Below are positions 26,727 to 36,004 of a stretch of DNA of 64,000 bases, piece by piece. Origin of the DNA: Nitrospirota bacterium. GTDB lineage: Bacteria > Nitrospirota > Thermodesulfovibrionia > Thermodesulfovibrionales > Dissulfurispiraceae. Positions within the stretch are counted from its first letter, which is position 1, and every line of letters begins with the position of its first letter. The notes beneath the pieces were generated by a model. It was given only the letters and a program-made list of their open reading frames with translations. It was not told the origin of the DNA and made no database searches. A program made the translations under genes and the position numbers. The stretch covers positions 1 through 64,000 of the forward strand of contig JAFGXL010000008.1 in the NCBI GenBank assembly GCA_016936655.1, read 5' to 3'.

Positions 26727-27902
26727 ATGCGACAATGCTATTTTGACCATGCAGCAGCCAATCCGCTGGATCCTGCTGTGATGGATGCTATGCTCCCTTA
26801 CCTTAAGCAAGAGTATGGTAATCCCCTTAGCATTTATGAGCTTGGGATTAATGCACGTAAAGCTGTTGAAAAAGCCAGACAGCAGGTAGCAGCTCTCATC
26901 AATGTAAAGCCGGCTACAGTTATATTCACATCCAGCGGTACAGAAGCAAACAACTTTGCTTTAAGAGGCATCGCGATGGCGAGACAGGCTCAGGGCAAAC
27001 ATATCATAATATCAAAAATCGAGCATCAGTCTGTGTTGAATTCATCACGTCTTCTTGAAAAATCGGGCTTTACTGTTACACAGCTTTCTGCTGATAAATT
27101 CGGTTTTGTAGATCCAAAGTCTGTTGAGGATGCTATAACAGAAGAAACTATACTTGTTTCTGTCGCGCATGCAAGCAGGGAGATAGGAACAATTGAACCT
27201 ATCAGAGAGATATCAGAGGTGACAAAAAAGCACAATGTCATACTGCATACAGACGGCGTTGCTACAGTAGGCAATATTCCGGTAGATGCGTTAGACCTTG
27301 GAGCTGATATAATCAGTATGACTGCACACCAATTCTATGGTCCTAAAGGCATGGGGGCGCTTTATGTGCGTGAAGGCTTAAGGGTTTCGCCATTAATATA
27401 CGGCGGCATACAGGAGGGCGGTAGACGTGCAGGCACAGAGAATGTTGCCTCTATAGCTGGTATGGGTATGGCAGCAGAGCTAGCTATGAAGCAGATGGAC
27501 GAACGAAGAGCCTATCTGGCCATGCTGCGTGACAAACTTATACGCGGTGTCCTGACTATTCCTGATGTTCGGCTTACAGGTCACCCCGAGTTCCGGCTGC
27601 CGAATCATGCCAGCTTTGTTGTTGAGTATATTGAGGGTGAATCTATGCTTTTGATGCTCTCAGCCAAGGGTATATATTCATCAAGCGGCTCTGCCTGCTC
27701 ATCCAGATCGCTTAAATCCTCACCTGTTCTGCTATCACTCGGGATGCCCGCTTCTCTTGCGCAGGGCTCGATAGTTTTTACATTGGGTATGGGCAATAGC
27801 GTAGAGGATGTAGACTATTTTCTTCAAGAGTTTCGTTCTGTAATCAACAAGCTTAGAGAGATGTCTCCCTTTAGCAAGGGATGGGGCAATTCCGGCGCTT
27901 AG
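26727..27902 (+). CDS. NifS/IscS-like protein lacking the PLP lysine
   Basis: 391-residue member of the class V aminotransferase fold close to IscS/NifS cysteine desulfurases. Fold landmarks are intact: FTSSGTEANNFALRG, IEHQSVLN, and the catalytic-Cys loop SSSGSACSSRS (Cys324). However the lysine that binds PLP is replaced by Gln202 (motif TAHQFYGPKG instead of HKxxGPKG), and the usual NNEIG becomes SREIG and DATQS becomes DGVAT. A normal PLP-dependent reaction is therefore unlikely. An Archaeoglobus IscS with lysine replaced by Asp is a known precedent. Translated with the adjoining iscU gene 27 bases downstream. Confidence 0.9.
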   Translation: MRQCYFDHAAANPLDPAVMDAMLPYLKQEYGNPLSIYELGINARKAVEKARQQVAALINVKPATVIFTSSGTEANNFALRGIAMARQAQGKHIIISKIEHQSVLNSSRLLEKSGFTVTQLSADKFGFVDPKSVEDAITEETILVSVAHASREIGTIEPIREISEVTKKHNVILHTDGVATVGNIPVDALDLGADIISMTAHQFYGPKGMGALYVREGLRVSPLIYGGIQEGGRRAGTENVASIAGMGMAAELAMKQMDERRAYLAMLRDKLIRGVLTIPDVRLTGHPEFRLPNHASFVVEYIEGESMLLMLSAKGIYSSSGSACSSRSLKSSPVLLSLGMPASLAQGSIVFTLGMGNSVEDVDYFLQEFRSVINKLREMSPFSKGWGNSGA

Positions 27903-27929
27903 AATAGCTTATAAAATCTAGGAGGATTC

Positions 27930-28301
27930 ATGTATACGGAAAAAGTTATGGATCACTTTATGAACCCGAGGAATGTTGGGGAAATACAGGACGCTGACGG
28001 AGTTGGTACAGAGGGGAACCCTACTTGCGGCGATGTTATGCAGATATTTCTTAAGGTGGAAAATAACATGATAAAAGAGGTAAAGTTCAAGACGTTTGGA
28101 TGTGGCGCCTCTATAGCAGTAAGCAGCATGATAACAGAGATGGTTAAAGGTAAAACGCTGGATGAGGCGCTTGCGATTTCAAAAGAAGATGTTGCAGCAG
28201 AGCTCGGCGGCCTGCCTCCGCAGAAGATGCATTGCTCCAATCTCGGCTCTGATGCCCTCAGAAAGGCAATAGAGGACTACAGGTCAAGGAATAAGTCTTG
28301 A
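27930..28301 (+). CDS. iscU: Fe-S cluster scaffold IscU/NifU-like
   Basis: 123-residue scaffold on which Fe-S clusters are assembled. The three cluster cysteines are present: CGD in GNPTCGDVM, GCG in FKTFGCGASIA and the MHCSNL cysteine. Strong AGGAGG upstream. It directly follows the desulfurase-like gene and should pair with it; no iscA, hscA, hscB or fdx lies in the window. Confidence 0.93.
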   Translation: MYTEKVMDHFMNPRNVGEIQDADGVGTEGNPTCGDVMQIFLKVENNMIKEVKFKTFGCGASIAVSSMITEMVKGKTLDEALAISKEDVAAELGGLPPQKMHCSNLGSDALRKAIEDYRSRNKS

Positions 28302-28326
28302 CAATTTCAGACAGTATTACTAAAAT
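28298..28326 (+). promoter_or_regulatory. Sigma-70 promoter of the receiver-domain gene
   Basis: TTGACA (28298-28303) overlapping the iscU stop, 17 bases, TAAAAT (28321-28326). Predicted start about 28333, giving a 30-base leader with an AAGGGG Shine-Dalgarno. Confidence 0.7.
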
Positions 28327-28362
28327 TTGAAAGCATAATAAATTGTTTTCAAAGGGGAAAGA

Positions 28363-29295
28363 ATGTCTTACAGACTCCTGCTCGCAGACGACAGTCTCAC
28401 CATCCAGAAAGTTGTTGAACTGGTTCTCGCAAATGAAGATTTTGAGATAAAGGCTGTAAATGATGGTGAGACAGCATATGGTCTGGTTAGTTCATTCAAT
28501 CCGCATATTATACTTGCAGACATAGATATGCCACAGCTTAACGGATATCAGCTCTGCCAGAAGGTTAAGGGATCTCCGGCTACTGCACATATCCCTGTAA
28601 TCCTGCTCGCTGGAGCATTCGAACCGTTTGATGAAGAGTATTCAAGAGAAGTAGGCGCTGATGACTCAATTATTAAACCTTTTGAGTCTCAGGAGCTTAT
28701 AAGTAAGGTAAAAGCACTAATTGCAAATGTCGTTACTCCTGCCGCTGAAGTGGAAGCTTCAGCGCCCGAAAATGATAGCTTTGATTTTGAAGAAGACTTT
28801 CAGGCATCAGAACCTACATCCATAGATGAACTAAAGTGGGAGTCAGACGTTGCTAACCTTACTGCTGAGGCTGCAGAAGCAGAGACAGATGAAGACATAG
28901 CTGCTTTTAAAAATAATGATGATGACTTCAAGGATGTTCTATCTGAGGTTTTACGCTCTAAAAGCGCTGAAGATGCAGAGCTTGCAGCAGAGCCTCAGGC
29001 TATTTTTACAAGGCAGGATTCAGGAGCTGTAGCTTCTGAACAGATAGAAAGAAATATTACAGCAATGTTCAATTCAGATCTCTTGCCTAGCATAAAGTCA
29101 TCTGTAAAAGAGTCTGTAGAAAAGATGGTGTCATCATCAGCTCCAGAGATAATCACGAATGTCACAAAAGAACTGGTGATCGATCTGCTGCCTGACCTCA
29201 GATCTATGATCGAGGCTCAGATAAGAAAAAGCATCCCTGAAATTGCCGAAAGAATAATAACAAAAGAGATAGAAAAGATTAAATCAGGCTCTTAA
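28363..29295 (+). CDS. Response regulator with acidic linker and helical tail
   Basis: 310 residues. The amino-terminal CheY-like receiver domain (1-120) has acidic pair Asp9-Asp10, phospho-acceptor Asp53 (LADIDMPQ) and the conserved Lys in IIKPFES. A Glu/Asp-rich linker (about 125-210) leads to a predicted helical segment (about 225-305). There is no DNA-binding or enzymatic output domain, so signalling probably goes through protein contacts, for example with motility or pilus components. Specific partner unknown. Confidence 0.78.
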   Translation: MSYRLLLADDSLTIQKVVELVLANEDFEIKAVNDGETAYGLVSSFNPHIILADIDMPQLNGYQLCQKVKGSPATAHIPVILLAGAFEPFDEEYSREVGADDSIIKPFESQELISKVKALIANVVTPAAEVEASAPENDSFDFEEDFQASEPTSIDELKWESDVANLTAEAAEAETDEDIAAFKNNDDDFKDVLSEVLRSKSAEDAELAAEPQAIFTRQDSGAVASEQIERNITAMFNSDLLPSIKSSVKESVEKMVSSSAPEIITNVTKELVIDLLPDLRSMIEAQIRKSIPEIAERIITKEIEKIKSGS

Positions 29296-29331
29296 GCAAT
29301 ACATATCTGTACGCTGCCTTGAACAAAAAAG

Positions 29332-29361
29332 TTGTCCTTTTCAGTCCAAAATCCGTATTAT
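29332..29361 (+). promoter_or_regulatory. Candidate valS promoter
   Basis: TTGTCC (29332-29337) and TATTAT (29356-29361) with 18-base spacing; a second possible -10 TATAAT lies at 29369-29374. Confidence 0.4.
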
Positions 29362-29403
29362 TTAATACTATAATTATTACATAATGAAAACAGGGATCTG
29401 ATT

Positions 29404-32223
29404 ATGAACGAATTAAACAAATCTTATGAGCCATCCCAGATCGAAGACAAGTGGTATGAATTATGGGAAAACTCCGGTTATTTTAAGCCTTCAAACAACG
29501 CAGAGCGCGGTTCTTTCTGTATAGTTATTCCTCCGCCTAATGTGACAGGTTCTCTGCATATGGGGCACGCCCTTAACGCAACACTTCAGGACATACTATC
29601 CAGATGGAAAAGGATGCTTGGATACAAGACCTTATGGCTGCCCGGCACAGACCACGCAGGCATAGCGACCCAGAATGTGGTTGAAAGGGAACTTGCCAGG
29701 CAGAAAATAAGCAGGCACTCCATAGGCCGAGAGGCGTTTATCCAGAAAATATGGGAGTGGAAGGCAGAATATGGCATCAGGATAATACACCAGCTCAAGA
29801 AGATCGGCGCATCATGCGACTGGTCGAGAGAGCGCTTTACGCTTGATGAAGGCCTTTCAGAAGCTGTAAGAGAGGTATTTGTGCAGCTCTTTGAGGAAGG
29901 GCTTATATACAGGGATAACCGACTGATAAACTGGTGTCCCAGATGTCATACAGCTTTATCAGACCTCGAAGTTGAGTATGAGGATACCGAAGGCAGAATT
30001 TATTACATCCAGTATCCCTTAGCAGATGGCAGCGGTCATGTTACTGTCGCTACCACCAGACCTGAAACCATGCTCGGTGATACGGCTGTAGCTGTTAATC
30101 CTGACGACAAACGCTACAAAAAGTTTATAGGGAAGAGCCTTGAGCTGCCTTTGTCAGGCAGGCAGATACCAATAGTTAAGGATGAAGCTGTAGATCCGGA
30201 ATTTGGGACAGGCGCTGTAAAGGTCACCCCTGCTCATGATTTTAATGATGAAGCTATAGGGAAGAGGCATGGTCTGCATTCAATTCAGGTGATGTCCGAA
30301 GACGGCAGGATGACTGCTGATGCTGGCAAAAGATATAACGGTCTTGACAGGTATGAATGCAGAAAGCTGGTGCTCGATGATCTTAAGGAGCTGCATCTGC
30401 TTGAAGGTGACAGACGTCATCCGCATTCAGTAGGGCATTGCTACAGGTGTAAGACTACAATAGAGCCGCTGCAGACAATTCAATGGTATGTTGACGTATC
30501 AGGAATGTCAAAAGAAGCGGTAGCTGCAGTAAAAGATAATAAAATTAATATTGTTCCTGAATCGTGGGAGAATAACTACTACGGCTGGATGAACAACATA
30601 AAGGACTGGTGTGTATCTAGACAGATATGGTGGGGACACCAGATACCTGCATGGTACTGCCCATCATGCAAAAACGAAAAGGGCGTTCTTCAGGCAGATC
30701 TTATTGAGCACATATTTTTTGAGCCGGTTGCAACGTCTGACGGCGCTATGCTGCTCACAGGATCTTACGCAAGTTTAAGGTCAAAAGGTCTTACTCATGA
30801 ACAGATAATAAAAAATTCCAAGATTATTAGAGTATCCAGAGATGTTAAACCACGCTGCTCAAGGACTGATATTTCAGCATGCCCTGAGTGTGGCAATAAG
30901 GAGATCATACGCGATCCGGATGTGCTTGATACTTGGTTTTCATCAGCGCTCTGGCCTTTTTCCACACTTGGCTGGCCGAAAGAGACTGAGGATCTGCAGA
31001 CATTTTATCCCACAAGCGTTCTCATTACAGGATTTGACATACTTTTTTTCTGGGTAGCCAGGATGATCATGATGGGTCTTAAATTTAAAAAGGATGTTCC
31101 TTTCAAGAATGTTTATATACATGCACTTGTGCGAGATTCAAAAGGACAGAAAATGTCAAAGTCCAAGGGCAATGTTGTCGATCCGCTGGATATGATCGAC
31201 AGATTCGGAGCTGATGCATTTAGATTTTCGCTCGTGGCTTTTGCTGCGCAGGGCAGGGATATAAGATTCTCAGAAGAGAGGGTAGAGGGATACAGGCATT
31301 TTATAAACAAGTTATGGAATGCTTCGAAATTCATACTCGGAAACCTCAGCAGCATGAATTGTGAGGATCCTGGGCTGCCCCAGAATCCTGATCTTACTGA
31401 TAGATGGATATTGTCAAGATTTGGCGCTGCCATTGAAGATGTAAACAGACATCTCGAAAATTACAGATTTAATGAGGCTGCAAACAGCATATACCAATTT
31501 ATGTGGCATGAGTTCTGCGACTGGTATATAGAGCTGTCTAAGTCTTCAATGTATGGGGATGATGAAGAGCAGAAGAAAAAAACTATAGGCTGCCTCATGT
31601 ACATTCTCAAGAGGTCTTTGGTAATGCTTCATCCATTTATACCTTTTGTTACTGAAGAGGTATGGCATGCTCTGCCCGGATCAGAGGGCAGCATTATGCT
31701 GCAGAGCTATCCTGAGGGATTAAGCAGGGATCTTGACGCTGAGGCTTCTATGGAGTATGTTTTAAACACAGTGACAGGCATAAGAAGCCTGAGAGGCGAG
31801 CTTAATATCGCTCCTTCACTTGAGCTTAAGGTTTACATAAAAACATCTGATAATAAAGTTGCCGCAATTCTCGATGAGAACATGGCATCAATAAAAAAGA
31901 TGGTTAAGGCATCAGAGATAGAAGCAGGCGTTAATACAGCAAAACCCGCAGGTTCTGCTGTATGCGTGCAGAAGGATATGGAGATATACCTGCCTGTGGA
32001 AGGACTGCTCGATATAAAATCAGAGGTAGTCCGTCTGCAGAAGGAGATGTCCAAGCTGGAGGAGTCTATGGATTTTCTCACAAAAAAGCTATCTAATGAA
32101 AAGTTTATTAACAGCGCTCCAAAAGAGGTTATAGAAAAGGATAATGCCCGTTTTGAAGAGCTTAAGGAGAAGGCAGCCAAGGTTTCTGAAAACTTAGCGC
32201 TTCTAGAAAAGATCGGCTCATAA
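29404..32223 (+). CDS. valS: Valine--tRNA ligase
   Basis: Class I synthetase, 939 residues. HIGH-type motif PPNVTGSLHMGHALN near residue 46, the KMSKS loop KMSKSKGN at 31149-31172 (near residue 583), the connective editing domain with TTRPETMLGDTAVAV, and a terminal tRNA-binding coiled coil (about 870-939). It carries several Cys pairs in the CP region (CPRC, CPSC, CPEC), probable zinc sites. Followed 22 bases later by the beta-solenoid gene. Confidence 0.97.
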   Translation: MNELNKSYEPSQIEDKWYELWENSGYFKPSNNAERGSFCIVIPPPNVTGSLHMGHALNATLQDILSRWKRMLGYKTLWLPGTDHAGIATQNVVERELARQKISRHSIGREAFIQKIWEWKAEYGIRIIHQLKKIGASCDWSRERFTLDEGLSEAVREVFVQLFEEGLIYRDNRLINWCPRCHTALSDLEVEYEDTEGRIYYIQYPLADGSGHVTVATTRPETMLGDTAVAVNPDDKRYKKFIGKSLELPLSGRQIPIVKDEAVDPEFGTGAVKVTPAHDFNDEAIGKRHGLHSIQVMSEDGRMTADAGKRYNGLDRYECRKLVLDDLKELHLLEGDRRHPHSVGHCYRCKTTIEPLQTIQWYVDVSGMSKEAVAAVKDNKINIVPESWENNYYGWMNNIKDWCVSRQIWWGHQIPAWYCPSCKNEKGVLQADLIEHIFFEPVATSDGAMLLTGSYASLRSKGLTHEQIIKNSKIIRVSRDVKPRCSRTDISACPECGNKEIIRDPDVLDTWFSSALWPFSTLGWPKETEDLQTFYPTSVLITGFDILFFWVARMIMMGLKFKKDVPFKNVYIHALVRDSKGQKMSKSKGNVVDPLDMIDRFGADAFRFSLVAFAAQGRDIRFSEERVEGYRHFINKLWNASKFILGNLSSMNCEDPGLPQNPDLTDRWILSRFGAAIEDVNRHLENYRFNEAANSIYQFMWHEFCDWYIELSKSSMYGDDEEQKKKTIGCLMYILKRSLVMLHPFIPFVTEEVWHALPGSEGSIMLQSYPEGLSRDLDAEASMEYVLNTVTGIRSLRGELNIAPSLELKVYIKTSDNKVAAILDENMASIKKMVKASEIEAGVNTAKPAGSAVCVQKDMEIYLPVEGLLDIKSEVVRLQKEMSKLEESMDFLTKKLSNEKFINSAPKEVIEKDNARFEELKEKAAKVSENLALLEKIGS

Positions 32224-32245
32224 ATATTTTACGGAGGATGCTGAT

Positions 32246-32728
32246 ATGGCAAAAGATGTTGTAGATATTTTTGGGGAAAATGTCGATATAGTAGAGGCTG
32301 AGTTTGTTAATCTGAAGCAGAGCACAGTTCGTTCTGTAGACGGCGGGCATATCGATATGCAGCAGGTAGGAGCGCTCAGCATTGACGGCGAGAGGGTGGA
32401 GGTTACACAGGGCGCAGCAGCACTCGTCCGCGGTCATAATGTATCCATGAATCAGAGCCTTGGACTGGTTGCTGCCGGTACAAATGTTAACCTCAATTTC
32501 TCACTGGCTCCTGCTGCAGTTGCGTATGATCAGATAGAGATAAACAAGAGCGCTGCCGGCATGCTTGCTGCTAATACTATCAATGCCAACAATAGCACAT
32601 CAATACTTATGATTGGAAACAATGTAAACGGCAATGTCACCACTCTTCTTGACTGGAGATCAGCTCTTGCTATCGGGGCTGTTGCAGGAGGAGTTTTCGG
32701 GCTGCTTACGCTTTTCAAGAAAAGATAA
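32246..32728 (+). CDS. Tail-anchored beta-solenoid protein of 15-residue repeats, unknown function
   Basis: 160 residues. From residue 21 to 138 the sequence is a tandem of about seven near-15-residue units of the form [VI]-x-[LVMI]-x-[QN]-S-x-x-x-[LA]-V-x-[GA]-x-N; examples are VEVTQGAAALVRGHN, VSMNQSLGLVAAGTN and INANNSTSILMIGNN. That regularity predicts a parallel beta-helix. The C-terminus is a single hydrophobic helix (about 139-156) closed by KKR, so the protein is probably anchored to the inner membrane with the solenoid in the cytoplasm. There is no signal peptide. No family was recognised; the bactofilin gene 3 kb downstream has a related fold but a different repeat. Confidence 0.65.
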   Translation: MAKDVVDIFGENVDIVEAEFVNLKQSTVRSVDGGHIDMQQVGALSIDGERVEVTQGAAALVRGHNVSMNQSLGLVAAGTNVNLNFSLAPAAVAYDQIEINKSAAGMLAANTINANNSTSILMIGNNVNGNVTTLLDWRSALAIGAVAGGVFGLLTLFKKR

Positions 32729-32744
32729 GGAGCGAAATATTATT

Positions 32745-33590
32745 TTGTATCCTGAATATCTGAAAAAGTTTATATCCCTCTCTCTACAAGAGGATATAGG
32801 CAGTTCTGATATCACTTCAGAGCTTACTGTTGGCAGCGATTTGCGCTGCTCTGCTGAGATAACAGCAAAAGAGGACTGCATAGTTGCAGGCATGCCTTTC
32901 GTAGGCTTGGTCTTCAGTATGCTCGACTCCAGTATTAGGGTTGAACAGATCATTCAGGAAGGCTCTGCTGCATCAAGCGGAGATCTTATCGCCGCAATAT
33001 CAGGCAATGCCAGAGCTGTTCTCTCAGGAGAAAGGCTGGCTTTAAACATTCTACAGAGGCTTTGCGGTGTGGCGACACTCACTAGTATGTTTGCAAAGGC
33101 TGTGGCATCCACAAGTGTGAAGGTTACAGATACTAGAAAGACAACGCCTGGCATGAGATATATGGAAAAGTATGCTGTCAGGATCGGCGGCGGATATAAT
33201 CATAGAGCTGGTCTCTATGACGGACTTCTTATCAAAGATAATCATATCAAAGTGTGCGGCAGCATAACAAAAGCTGTATCTGCATGCAAAAAGGCAAGTC
33301 ATCTAATCAAGATAGAGGTGGAGGTCACAACTCTCGATGAGCTTAAAGAGGCTGTCAGCGCAGGCGCTGATGTGATAATGCTGGATAATATGAGCATAAA
33401 TGACATGAGGACAGCTGTTCAGTATGTCAGGAAAAAATCCAACTCTATATTGATAGAAGCTTCCGGCAATATTGCCCTGGAAAATATAAACAGCATCGCT
33501 TCAACAGGTGTAGATCTTATATCATCAGGCTCACTCACCCACTCTGCAAAAGCTGCTGATATAAGCATGAATATAAAAATCAAACAATAA
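32745..33590 (+). CDS. nadC: Nicotinate-nucleotide pyrophosphorylase (quinolinate phosphoribosyltransferase)
   Basis: Converts quinolinate and PRPP to nicotinate mononucleotide in NAD synthesis. Motifs: LSLQEDIGSSDITSE at the start, LNILQRLCGVATLT, DTRKTTPGMRYMEKYAVRIGGGYNHRAGLYDGLLIKDNH and the terminal SGSLTHSAKAADISM; about 281 residues. The TTG at 32745 is used; ATT codons at 32739/32742 are closer to AAGGAG (32727-32732) and cannot be excluded. An upstream extension to 32634 would overlap the previous gene and lacks homology. Confidence 0.93.
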   Translation: MYPEYLKKFISLSLQEDIGSSDITSELTVGSDLRCSAEITAKEDCIVAGMPFVGLVFSMLDSSIRVEQIIQEGSAASSGDLIAAISGNARAVLSGERLALNILQRLCGVATLTSMFAKAVASTSVKVTDTRKTTPGMRYMEKYAVRIGGGYNHRAGLYDGLLIKDNHIKVCGSITKAVSACKKASHLIKIEVEVTTLDELKEAVSAGADVIMLDNMSINDMRTAVQYVRKKSNSILIEASGNIALENINSIASTGVDLISSGSLTHSAKAADISMNIKIKQ

Positions 33591-33601
33591 AGAGGTTTTA
33601 G

Positions 33602-34636
33602 ATGGATCATATGACTTATAAAAAATCGGGTGTTGATATCGAGGCAGGTGATGAGCTTGTCAAAAGGATCGGGCCGTTGGCAAAACGGACATTTAGACCT
33701 GAAGTGCTGACAGACCTGGGTTCTTTTGGCGCTCTTTTTAATCTGGATAAAAGTAAATACAGCGAACCTGTTCTGGTGAGCGGCACTGATGGAGTAGGCA
33801 CAAAACTCAAGGTGGCATTTCTTACTGGAGTGCATAACACAGTCGGAATAGATCTTGTCGCAATGTGTGTAAATGACATACTTACTCTCGGAGCAGAACC
33901 ACTGTTTTTCCTCGACTACTTTGCTACTGGGAAGCTTAATCTCGGAGTTGCAGAAGATGTTATAAAGGGTATTTCTGACGGATGCAAAGAGGCAGGATGC
34001 GCACTTATCGGAGGAGAAACTGCTGAGATGCCTGGCTTTTACCCTGACGGAGAGTATGATATGGCAGGTTTTGCAGTAGGAGTAGTGGATAGGAAAGAGA
34101 TAATAAACGGCTCTGATATAAAAGAAGGAGATATTCTTATAGGGCTGCCCTCAAGCGGAATACATAGCAATGGGTATTCACTAGCCAGGAAGGTGCTTAT
34201 TGAGCACGCTGGTTATGTTATGGATCAGCATCTGCCGGAAATCGGCAAAACACTTGGTTCAGAGCTGCTGACCCCTACTAAAATTTATGTATCTGCAGTC
34301 AATATGGCTAAAAAGGCAGCAAGGATTAAAGGAATGGCTCATATAACAGGCGGCGGTATAACAGGCAATCTGCCCAGAGTCTTTCCTAAAGGCATATCAG
34401 CTGATCTGAATCTGGGTTCGTGGCCTGTGCCAGAGATTTTTAAAATGATACAAAAGACAGGGAATGTGCCTGATGATGAGATGTTTAAGACTTTCAATAT
34501 GGGCATAGGGTATGTTATTGTTTTGGAAAATCTCGCAGCTGAAAAGGTTTTGTCAACGCTTAATAATTCAGGAGTTCCTGCTTACAGAATTGGTTGTATA
34601 ACCAAAGGAGATCAGCAGGGTGTCAATTACATATAA
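33602..34636 (+). CDS. purM: Phosphoribosylformylglycinamidine cyclo-ligase
   Basis: AIR synthetase in purine synthesis. The PurM motifs GTDGVGTKLKVAF, DLVAMCVNDILTLGAEPLFFLDYFATG and GGETAEMPGFYPDGEYD are complete; 344 residues. No other pur genes lie in the window. The next gene begins within its last residues. Confidence 0.96.
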   Translation: MDHMTYKKSGVDIEAGDELVKRIGPLAKRTFRPEVLTDLGSFGALFNLDKSKYSEPVLVSGTDGVGTKLKVAFLTGVHNTVGIDLVAMCVNDILTLGAEPLFFLDYFATGKLNLGVAEDVIKGISDGCKEAGCALIGGETAEMPGFYPDGEYDMAGFAVGVVDRKEIINGSDIKEGDILIGLPSSGIHSNGYSLARKVLIEHAGYVMDQHLPEIGKTLGSELLTPTKIYVSAVNMAKKAARIKGMAHITGGGITGNLPRVFPKGISADLNLGSWPVPEIFKMIQKTGNVPDDEMFKTFNMGIGYVIVLENLAAEKVLSTLNNSGVPAYRIGCITKGDQQGVNYI

Positions 34637-35519
34637 AATCAAGAGGTTTATCAGGAAGATATTTACTCCTGTAACAATTGTACTGATACCTCATGACAGC
34701 CTAAGGACAATACATCTCAAGATGCCTTCTGTAGGTCTTGTACTATCTGTCGCAGCCTGGCTAGTGGGCACAATTTTTATTATTTCTACAGCAGTTAGGA
34801 CATTTGAGTATTACAACATGAAGGCAGCCCTAAGCCAGTACAGCAGGGTGTTTGCAGAGACTCGCAGCGCTATTGTGTATCTGCAGAGCGCAGAAGCTGA
34901 ACTGAGGAGGCTGCTCTCTTTTAAAAGTAAGGAAAAAATTCTCGAAAATGTACATCCAATGTCAGCTACGGAACCCCGTTTTCTTGAATCATCGGCAGCT
35001 GAAGGGTCAATAAATATAGATCTTCTTAAAGAACAGATGAAACTTAGTGTTGAAAACGCAAAGGCTGTATCCGATTATCTTGACAAGCAAAAAAATATAT
35101 TTCTAGCCACACCGAGCGGATGGCCTATAAACGGCACAGTAACTTCTGAATACGGCAAAAGGGTATCTCCGATACATGGCGTTCAGGAGTTTCATTCCGG
35201 AATTGATATTTCAGCTCCTTCAGGAACTCCAATAAAGGCAACAGCAGACGGAGTTGTAACGTTCTCCGGATTTAATGCTGGAAACGGAAACCTTGTTGTT
35301 ATTGAACATGGCTTAGGATACAAGACATTCTACGCCCACAACTCTGTCAATAAAGTCGAGCCTGGCAAGAGAGTAAAAAGAGGTAATGTAGTCGCTCTGG
35401 TAGGTTCAACCGGTAACACCACCGGGCCGCACCTGCATTATGAGGTCTGGCGTAATGATACACACAAAAATCCCCGCATTTTCATCAAGGAGACTCTTAA
35501 TGTTCTCAAGGAAAAATGA
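34620..35519 (+). CDS. Membrane-anchored M23 peptidase (LytM-type)
   Basis: 299 residues: one transmembrane helix (about 34-58), a coiled-coil region (about 65-150), and a carboxy-terminal zinc endopeptidase domain with metal ligands HSGIDIS and HLHYEVW and supporting loops TADGVVTFSG and VGSTGNTTGPH. A peptidoglycan hydrolase or septal activator (NlpD/EnvC-like) is likely. Start GTG 34620 overlaps the purM stop by 17 bases. The bactofilin gene starts just before its end, a recurring M23-bactofilin pair linked to cell shape. Confidence 0.87.
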   Translation: MSITYKIKRFIRKIFTPVTIVLIPHDSLRTIHLKMPSVGLVLSVAAWLVGTIFIISTAVRTFEYYNMKAALSQYSRVFAETRSAIVYLQSAEAELRRLLSFKSKEKILENVHPMSATEPRFLESSAAEGSINIDLLKEQMKLSVENAKAVSDYLDKQKNIFLATPSGWPINGTVTSEYGKRVSPIHGVQEFHSGIDISAPSGTPIKATADGVVTFSGFNAGNGNLVVIEHGLGYKTFYAHNSVNKVEPGKRVKRGNVVALVGSTGNTTGPHLHYEVWRNDTHKNPRIFIKETLNVLKEK

Positions 35520-35862
35520 TAAGTTCGACACACTTATAGGCAATAATTCAGAGTTTAATGGCACTGTTATTGTAGATGGTACTGTGCGAATAGACGGCAG
35601 ATTCACAGGCAATATAAAAGCTGACTGGGTGATTATAGGCAACAGCGCTGATTTTAGCGGAGACGTAAATGCAAGAGGTGTAGTAATCGGTTCTAGAATG
35701 CATGGAAATATCGAGGCTTCTGAGCTTGTTGAGATAAAACCTAAAGGTATGCTTTATGGTGATGTAAAGACAAAAAAGCTGACAGTTGCTGAAGGGGCTG
35801 TATTTGAAGGCAGGTCTTTTATACATAAAGATGCTGCTGAGCCTGATAATTCTGAAGAATAG
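35500..35862 (+). CDS. Bactofilin
   Basis: 120-residue cytoskeletal beta-helix protein. Strong Shine-Dalgarno AAGGAG (35487-35492) sets ATG 35500; reading frame overlaps the M23 gene end. The central region has typical bactofilin repeats GNNSEFNGTVIVDGTVRIDGRF and GNIKADWVIIGNSADFSGDV with a polar amino terminus. Bactofilins polymerise and recruit peptidoglycan enzymes, fitting its position beside the M23 peptidase. Confidence 0.9.
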   Translation: MFSRKNDKFDTLIGNNSEFNGTVIVDGTVRIDGRFTGNIKADWVIIGNSADFSGDVNARGVVIGSRMHGNIEASELVEIKPKGMLYGDVKTKKLTVAEGAVFEGRSFIHKDAAEPDNSEE

Positions 35863-35915
35863 TAATAGTTTAGAATATTATAAACTTTTCTTATAGCTAT
35901 ATTTTTAATGGTTAA

Positions 35916-35944
35916 TTGACTTGGGTCAGGGTATTAAATAAAAT
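35916..35944 (+). promoter_or_regulatory. Sigma-70 promoter of the formate dehydrogenase operon
   Basis: TTGACT (35916-35921), exactly 17 bases, TAAAAT (35939-35944). Transcription would start near 35951, giving a 54-base leader with GGGGAGG before the fdhA ATG. Confidence 0.75.
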
Positions 35945-36004
35945 AATTCTAAAGTAATTTTAGGTAGAAGCTTAGCAGCACAAACTATTTCACGGGGAGG
36001 TAGT

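Noticed and set aside
32634-32744. Longer nadC starting at 32634
   Set aside because: The extra residues overlap the previous gene, have no resemblance to NadC, and the Shine-Dalgarno at 32727-32732 points to a start near 32739-32745.
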